The notes below the pieces were generated by a model. The model was not told the DNA's origin. It searched no databases and saw nothing but the letters and a program-made list of their open reading frames with translations. Of a stretch of DNA of 64,000 nucleotides, positions 60,940-64,000 are shown one piece after another. The stretch covers positions 248,001-312,000 of the forward strand of contig NZ_JBNNWS010000002.1 of the NCBI RefSeq assembly GCF_050281185.1, read 5' to 3'. Position numbers and translations under genes: made by a program. The stretch comes from Heyndrickxia sp050281185. Its GTDB lineage: Bacteria > Bacillota > Bacilli > Bacillales > Bacillaceae_C. Numbering within the stretch: position 1 is the stretch's first letter; each line of letters starts with the position of its first letter.

Positions 60940-61074
60940 TTCTTATGCTCCTTATTTTATCTATTAAATCATTTCTATCTTAATAAAAATATCCAAAGTA
61001 AGTTTTTTAAATTTTTTAATCATTCTAGAGTTATATTATTCCAAAAAGGCATCCGACTGCTGAGCAACCAGCAC

Positions 61075-61773
61075 TTAATCTAAATCAATACGTTCAATAT
61101 TCCGAATCGCAAATACAACAATACCAAGAGCAACTACTGCCAAGGCAAGCGGAATATAAATAATATTAGCTAATGAGAAATTCGGACCTGCTGATTGGCA
61201 TGTCACCATAACAATTAAAAGTGAAGAAGTAATCGTTGCTGGTATCGAATATTTTCTCATCCCAAAATATAGCGGTACTAGTGCTGCCACTGCAGTCGTT
61301 AAACTAAACATAATTATTTTTATTATCTCTGCCAAAAGTTCGTTCGAGGTTAAACTCACTGCAGATGTAAAATGAAAGATTTGATTCAATCCAATAAAAC
61401 CAAGGCTCGCCACTATATGAGAAATTGTCATTGCAATAAATGTTACACAAACAATAATAATCAATTTCGCACTAAGAATTTTTTTACGATTGATTGGATA
61501 AGAAAACATGATAAGGATCGTTCGATTCTTAAATTCATTGATTATCATTTTTGAAATAAGTACAGCGGAAAATACTATAAAAGTACCTCTAACACTTGCT
61601 CCACTTATCGTAAAAATTCCCGATATATCTTTTAACATTTTGGTATCTTCACTTTTTTCAACTACAGAAATCATACATAATAAACCGAGAATGATTATAT
61701 TTGCAAGAATAGTACCTTTGACAAACCATCCTATTTTATTCTTTTTTAATTCAAGTCTTATTAAATGAAACAA
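61075..61773 (-). CDS. ABC-2 type permease (Bcr-like), copy 2
   Basis: The protein is 232 aa from a TTG at 61773, 9 nt after AAGGAG; the frame extends 12 codons upstream without a site. Six membrane helices and the text MFSYPINRKKILSAKL are like the permease at 44698. It is the second gene of a two-gene ABC operon. There is no DUF4097 gene or two-component system beside it, unlike copy 1. Its 3' end was duplicated downstream. Confidence 0.87.
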   Translation of the reverse strand: MFHLIRLELKKNKIGWFVKGTILANIIILGLLCMISVVEKSEDTKMLKDISGIFTISGASVRGTFIVFSAVLISKMIINEFKNRTILIMFSYPINRKKILSAKLIIIVCVTFIAMTISHIVASLGFIGLNQIFHFTSAVSLTSNELLAEIIKIIMFSLTTAVAALVPLYFGMRKYSIPATITSSLLIVMVTCQSAGPNFSLANIIYIPLALAVVALGIVVFAIRNIERIDLD

Positions 61774-61835
61774 AATAATCGGCTCCTTGACTTTTATTAT
61801 GTTACTCAATTATTACTTATTCCTTTTGCCAAAAG

Positions 61836-62759
61836 TTAACTCACGACCTGGTCTAACTCGACTTTTTTGATAAAATACTCTTCTAATGTTGTCCGTTTTT
61901 TATCAATAGACTCAATATTGATATCTTCAAGTATTAATGTCTTAGAAATAGATGATTGAGGCACTTCTGTAGCATAGATGCGAATGGTTTGATCATCAAC
62001 TACCTTAAAGTTATTAATACCTAATTTATCATGCAGCACCATAGCGGCTTTTCTTTGATTGCTGGTCACCAATTCTATATACTCTGTATTTCTCGCCTCT
62101 ATCGAATTCATAGACGCTTCCTCAATCAGTTTCCCGCCTTTAATGACACCGATCGTGTCTGCGATCTGCTCAATCTCACCAATAATGTGGCTGGAAAGGA
62201 GCAAGGTCATACCGTATTCCTGATTAAGCATCTTGAATAACTTTCTCATAGACTTAATCCCAGCAGGATCCAGTCCATTAATGGGCTCATCTAGAATCAC
62301 GAATTCGGGCTTTGTGATAATCGCTCTGGCGACACAAAGACGCTGTCTCATCCCTAATGAAAAGTCTTTTGGCAGCTTATTCTCAACATTTTCAAGACCC
62401 ACCCGATCCAAAGCATCACGAATCGCCTGTTTGCTGTGGTATCCCATATAAGCACAATGCAGTTCTAAATTTTCCCGCGCAGTCATTATCTCATAAAAAA
62501 TGGGGTATTCGATCATACTCCCTATTCTCTTCAAATAATCGAAAGAATCATGTTTGAGCGGTTTTCCGAAGATAGTGATCTCGCCATGCGAAGGCTTGAT
62601 CATATTGGTTAGCATCTTCATAATGGTTGACTTACCTGCACCATTCGGTCCAAGAAATCCATAAATCTCACCTTGTCTAATATTCATTGTTACATCGGAC
62701 ACAACATCATGCCCTTGGAAAGTTTTTGTTAAATTTCTTGTCTGTACAACATAGTCCAT
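61836..62759 (-). CDS. ABC transporter ATP-binding protein (BcrA-like), copy 2
   Basis: The 307-aa protein has the same length as its paralogue at 45395. Walker A GPNGAGKST, signature SLGMRQRLCVARA, Walker B VILDEPINGLDP, switch His in LSSHIIGEIEQ, and the C-terminal BcrA-type extension are present. The start follows GAGGAGGGTC. Direct repeats at 62824 suggest control by an OmpR-type regulator encoded elsewhere, possibly the one at 46488. Confidence 0.92.
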   Translation of the reverse strand: MDYVVQTRNLTKTFQGHDVVSDVTMNIRQGEIYGFLGPNGAGKSTIMKMLTNMIKPSHGEITIFGKPLKHDSFDYLKRIGSMIEYPIFYEIMTARENLELHCAYMGYHSKQAIRDALDRVGLENVENKLPKDFSLGMRQRLCVARAIITKPEFVILDEPINGLDPAGIKSMRKLFKMLNQEYGMTLLLSSHIIGEIEQIADTIGVIKGGKLIEEASMNSIEARNTEYIELVTSNQRKAAMVLHDKLGINNFKVVDDQTIRIYATEVPQSSISKTLILEDINIESIDKKRTTLEEYFIKKVELDQVVS

Positions 62760-62823
62760 GATGACCCTCCTCGTTCTCTAACTGTTTTCAGTCTAGCAAG
62801 CGTCCCTTGCTTTTTTCTGTCTT

Positions 62824-62842
62824 AAATCTTACGAAAATCTTA
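62824..62842 (-). promoter_or_regulatory. Candidate OmpR-type direct repeat upstream of ABC copy 2
   Basis: The minus strand reads TAAGATTTTCG then TAAGATTTAAG, an exact 11-bp period, 65 bp before the ATPase start. The rest of 62843-63083 shows nothing I can support. Confidence 0.5.
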
Positions 62843-63083
62843 AGAAAACAGTGAACCACTTTTGAAGGTTCAATGACGTTTTTCAAACGGTATGAATTGT
62901 ATTGAATGTCTCCTTGCATTTCTACTTTATAAATTTACTTTCGCCATTACAAACTAGTAATACATTTATAATGACTCCAATACCCTTTATTTTCACATAA
63001 CCTAGTAAACTTTCAAGCATATTTGAATCCAAAAATAGAATCACGCAACTGCATTTTCTACTTCAAACCTTCTACACAAAAAA

Positions 63084-63121
63084 AATAACCTCTTAAAGGA
63101 ACAATATCCTGAGAGGTTATT
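63084..63121 (-). terminator. Intrinsic terminator of arsR-2
   Basis: AATAACCTCT / AGAGGTTATT with an inner paired segment is followed by TTTTTTTG on the minus strand. Confidence 0.75.
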
Positions 63122-63175
63122 CTTATCAAAATTTATTAATGATATTCACATCAAGTCTAGATGTTAGAAGTGTAA

Positions 63176-63490
63176 TCACAGATTTTCTTTAAAAAACTCT
63201 ACCATTTTTTGAATGGTGTCTTCATTTCTTCGATAATATGTCCACTGACCATGTCTTGTAGACTCTAATAATCCGGCTTTTTGCATCATAGAAAGATATT
63301 GAGAAATGGTCGATTGAGAAAGATTTGCTTTTTCTTGAATATCTCCTACACATACACCGCCTTTTTCATTAATGTTCTTTGATAAGTGAGCAGTTGGTTT
63401 ATCAAAGTGTTTCTCAGGTTCTTTCAACCATTCCATAATATCTAAACGAGTGTCATTTGAAAGGGCTTTAAAAATTTCTTTTTTATTCAT
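63176..63490 (-). CDS. ArsR-family repressor 2, probably leaderless
   Basis: The 104-aa winged-helix protein (IFKALSNDTRLDIMEWLKEP; recognition helix LSQSTISQYLSMMQKAGLL; wing HGQWTYYRRNE) is paralogous to 57314-57625. Its -10 TAATAT ends 6 nt before the ATG, so the mRNA should start at the codon. It is divergent from an MFS gene, and 16-bp dyads fill both promoters, so it represses both. One Cys (GGVCVGDI) is conserved with ArsR-1. Confidence 0.9.
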   Translation of the reverse strand: MNKKEIFKALSNDTRLDIMEWLKEPEKHFDKPTAHLSKNINEKGGVCVGDIQEKANLSQSTISQYLSMMQKAGLLESTRHGQWTYYRRNEDTIQKMVEFFKENL

Positions 63491-63496
63491 ACCCTC

Positions 63497-63525
63497 ATAT
63501 TAATCGGCTATTTACGATATGTCAA
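63497..63525 (-). promoter_or_regulatory. arsR-2 promoter with operator in the spacer
   Basis: On the minus strand TTGACA (63520-63525) and TAATAT (63497-63502) are 17 bp apart, and the dyad ATCGGCTATTTACGAT (plus-strand reading, 63503-63518) occupies the spacer. Confidence 0.8.
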
Positions 63526-63556
63526 TTAATCTAATTATACGCCCAGGATTTTTATT

Positions 63557-63621
63557 TTGACATATCGGTATAAACCGATTAATATGGTGAATTGAGATTA
63601 TATATATCGGTATTTCTCGAT
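63557..63621 (+). promoter_or_regulatory. MFS promoter with two ArsR-2 operators
   Basis: TTGACA (63557-63562) and TAATAT (63580-63585) are 17 bp apart, with ATCGGTATAAACCGAT (63564-63579) filling the spacer. A third site, ATCGGTATTTCTCGAT (63606-63621), lies in the 5' UTR. The promoter is nearly a copy of the divergent arsR-2 promoter. Confidence 0.82.
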
Positions 63622-63654
63622 ATTTAAAAATTTAAAAATGCGGAGGTACTATTA

Positions 63655-64000
63655 ATGAGTACAAGAAACAACAGTCCATTAGCTTTATTAACTTTGGCAA
63701 TTTCAGCTTTTGCCATTGGTGTCACAGAATTTATAAGTGTTGGTCTATTACCCTTAATTTCAGATGACTTAGGAGTTCCGGTTAGTATGGCAGGATTAAC
63801 AGTTACAGTGTATGCATTAGGTGTAACTATAGGTGCACCTGTTCTAACCTCTCTTACCGCAAGCATCCCTAGAAAAAATCTGTTATTACTAGTGATGGTG
63901 GTCTTTATAATTGGTAACGGTCTAGCTGTTCTTGCTCCTAACTTTTATATATTACTAGCAGGGAGAATCATAGCTTCTTTCTCACATGGAGTTTTCATGT
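63655..64000 (+). CDS. MFS exporter (ArsR-2 partner), partial
   Basis: The N-terminal 115 codons are present and the gene runs off the window. It starts at the ATG at 63655 behind GGAGG. The text AISAFAIGVTEFISVGLLPL and GRIIASFSHGVFM is typical of DHA1-type drug or arabinose-like exporters (AraJ/YdhP group). It is divergent from arsR-2 and paralogous to 57771-58946. Confidence 0.9.
   Translation, partial: MSTRNNSPLALLTLAISAFAIGVTEFISVGLLPLISDDLGVPVSMAGLTVTVYALGVTIGAPVLTSLTASIPRKNLLLLVMVVFIIGNGLAVLAPNFYILLAGRIIASFSHGVFM

Overview
The window looks like a chromosomal stretch of a low-GC Gram-positive spore-former of the Bacillaceae. The evidence is AT-rich intergenic DNA, strong AGGAGG-type ribosome binding sites, frequent GTG/TTG starts, long U-tract terminators, T-box control of a tRNA synthetase, and many products recognisable as Bacillus-type families (Bce detoxification module, BmrA-like exporter, MocR regulator, YwqN/YfnB-like enzymes). 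A run of Ns at 7070-7166, inside a tandem repeat, shows it is a draft assembly. I see no tRNA, rRNA, CRISPR array, prophage or complete insertion sequence.

Layout. 1-5.7 kb: divergent LysR/FMN-reductase pair, then a MarR-controlled heterodimeric ABC exporter. 5.8-8.5 kb: a lipoprotein with a possible 30-aa leader gene, a 52-bp tandem repeat array, and an AraC/GyrI-like regulator. 8.8-16 kb: a complete Bce-type antimicrobial-peptide sensing and detoxification module with a matching BceR-type box, then a MerR-controlled BmrA-like exporter. 16-24.3 kb: amino-acid metabolism (GntR regulator and BrnQ; permease, class III aminotransferase and aldehyde dehydrogenase operon behind a structured leader with an internal terminator; IlvE). 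24.6-29.9 kb: FixH-like and PepSY membrane proteins, divergent from a beta-propeller lipoprotein and a two-component system. 30-35 kb: metabolic and hydrolase genes. 35.1-37.2 kb: a short threonyl-tRNA synthetase lacking its editing domain, behind three tandem T-box leaders. 37.2-44 kb: cardiolipin synthase, ABM-domain protein, ArsR-like regulator, EamA and MMPL transporters. 43.8-48.3 kb: a Bcr-type ABC transporter plus DUF4097 lipoprotein divergent from its two-component system. 48.6-57 kb: kinase-like protein, two EamA exporters each divergent from a regulator (XRE-cupin; MocR), a BmrR-like MerR plus MFS operon, and a small charged protein under twin palindromic operators. 57.3-64 kb: two paralogous ArsR/MFS modules flanking PhzF, a second Bcr-type ABC pair and duplication debris.

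The theme is export and envelope defence: at least five ABC systems, three MFS, three EamA and one MMPL transporter, most beside a dedicated regulator. Several control circuits can be read directly from the DNA: 16-bp dyads filling the -35/-10 spacers of both ArsR modules, 19-bp-spacer MerR promoters, a BceR-like box, and shared motifs before gntR and brnQ.

Intergenic DNA also carries two families of small dispersed repeats: a roughly 200-bp element in three copies, and two MITE-like elements with perfect 8-bp target duplications. The most unusual features are the editing-less ThrRS with triple T-box, the twin ArsR/MFS modules with probably leaderless regulators, and the uncharacterised structured leader at 22.66-22.96 kb.
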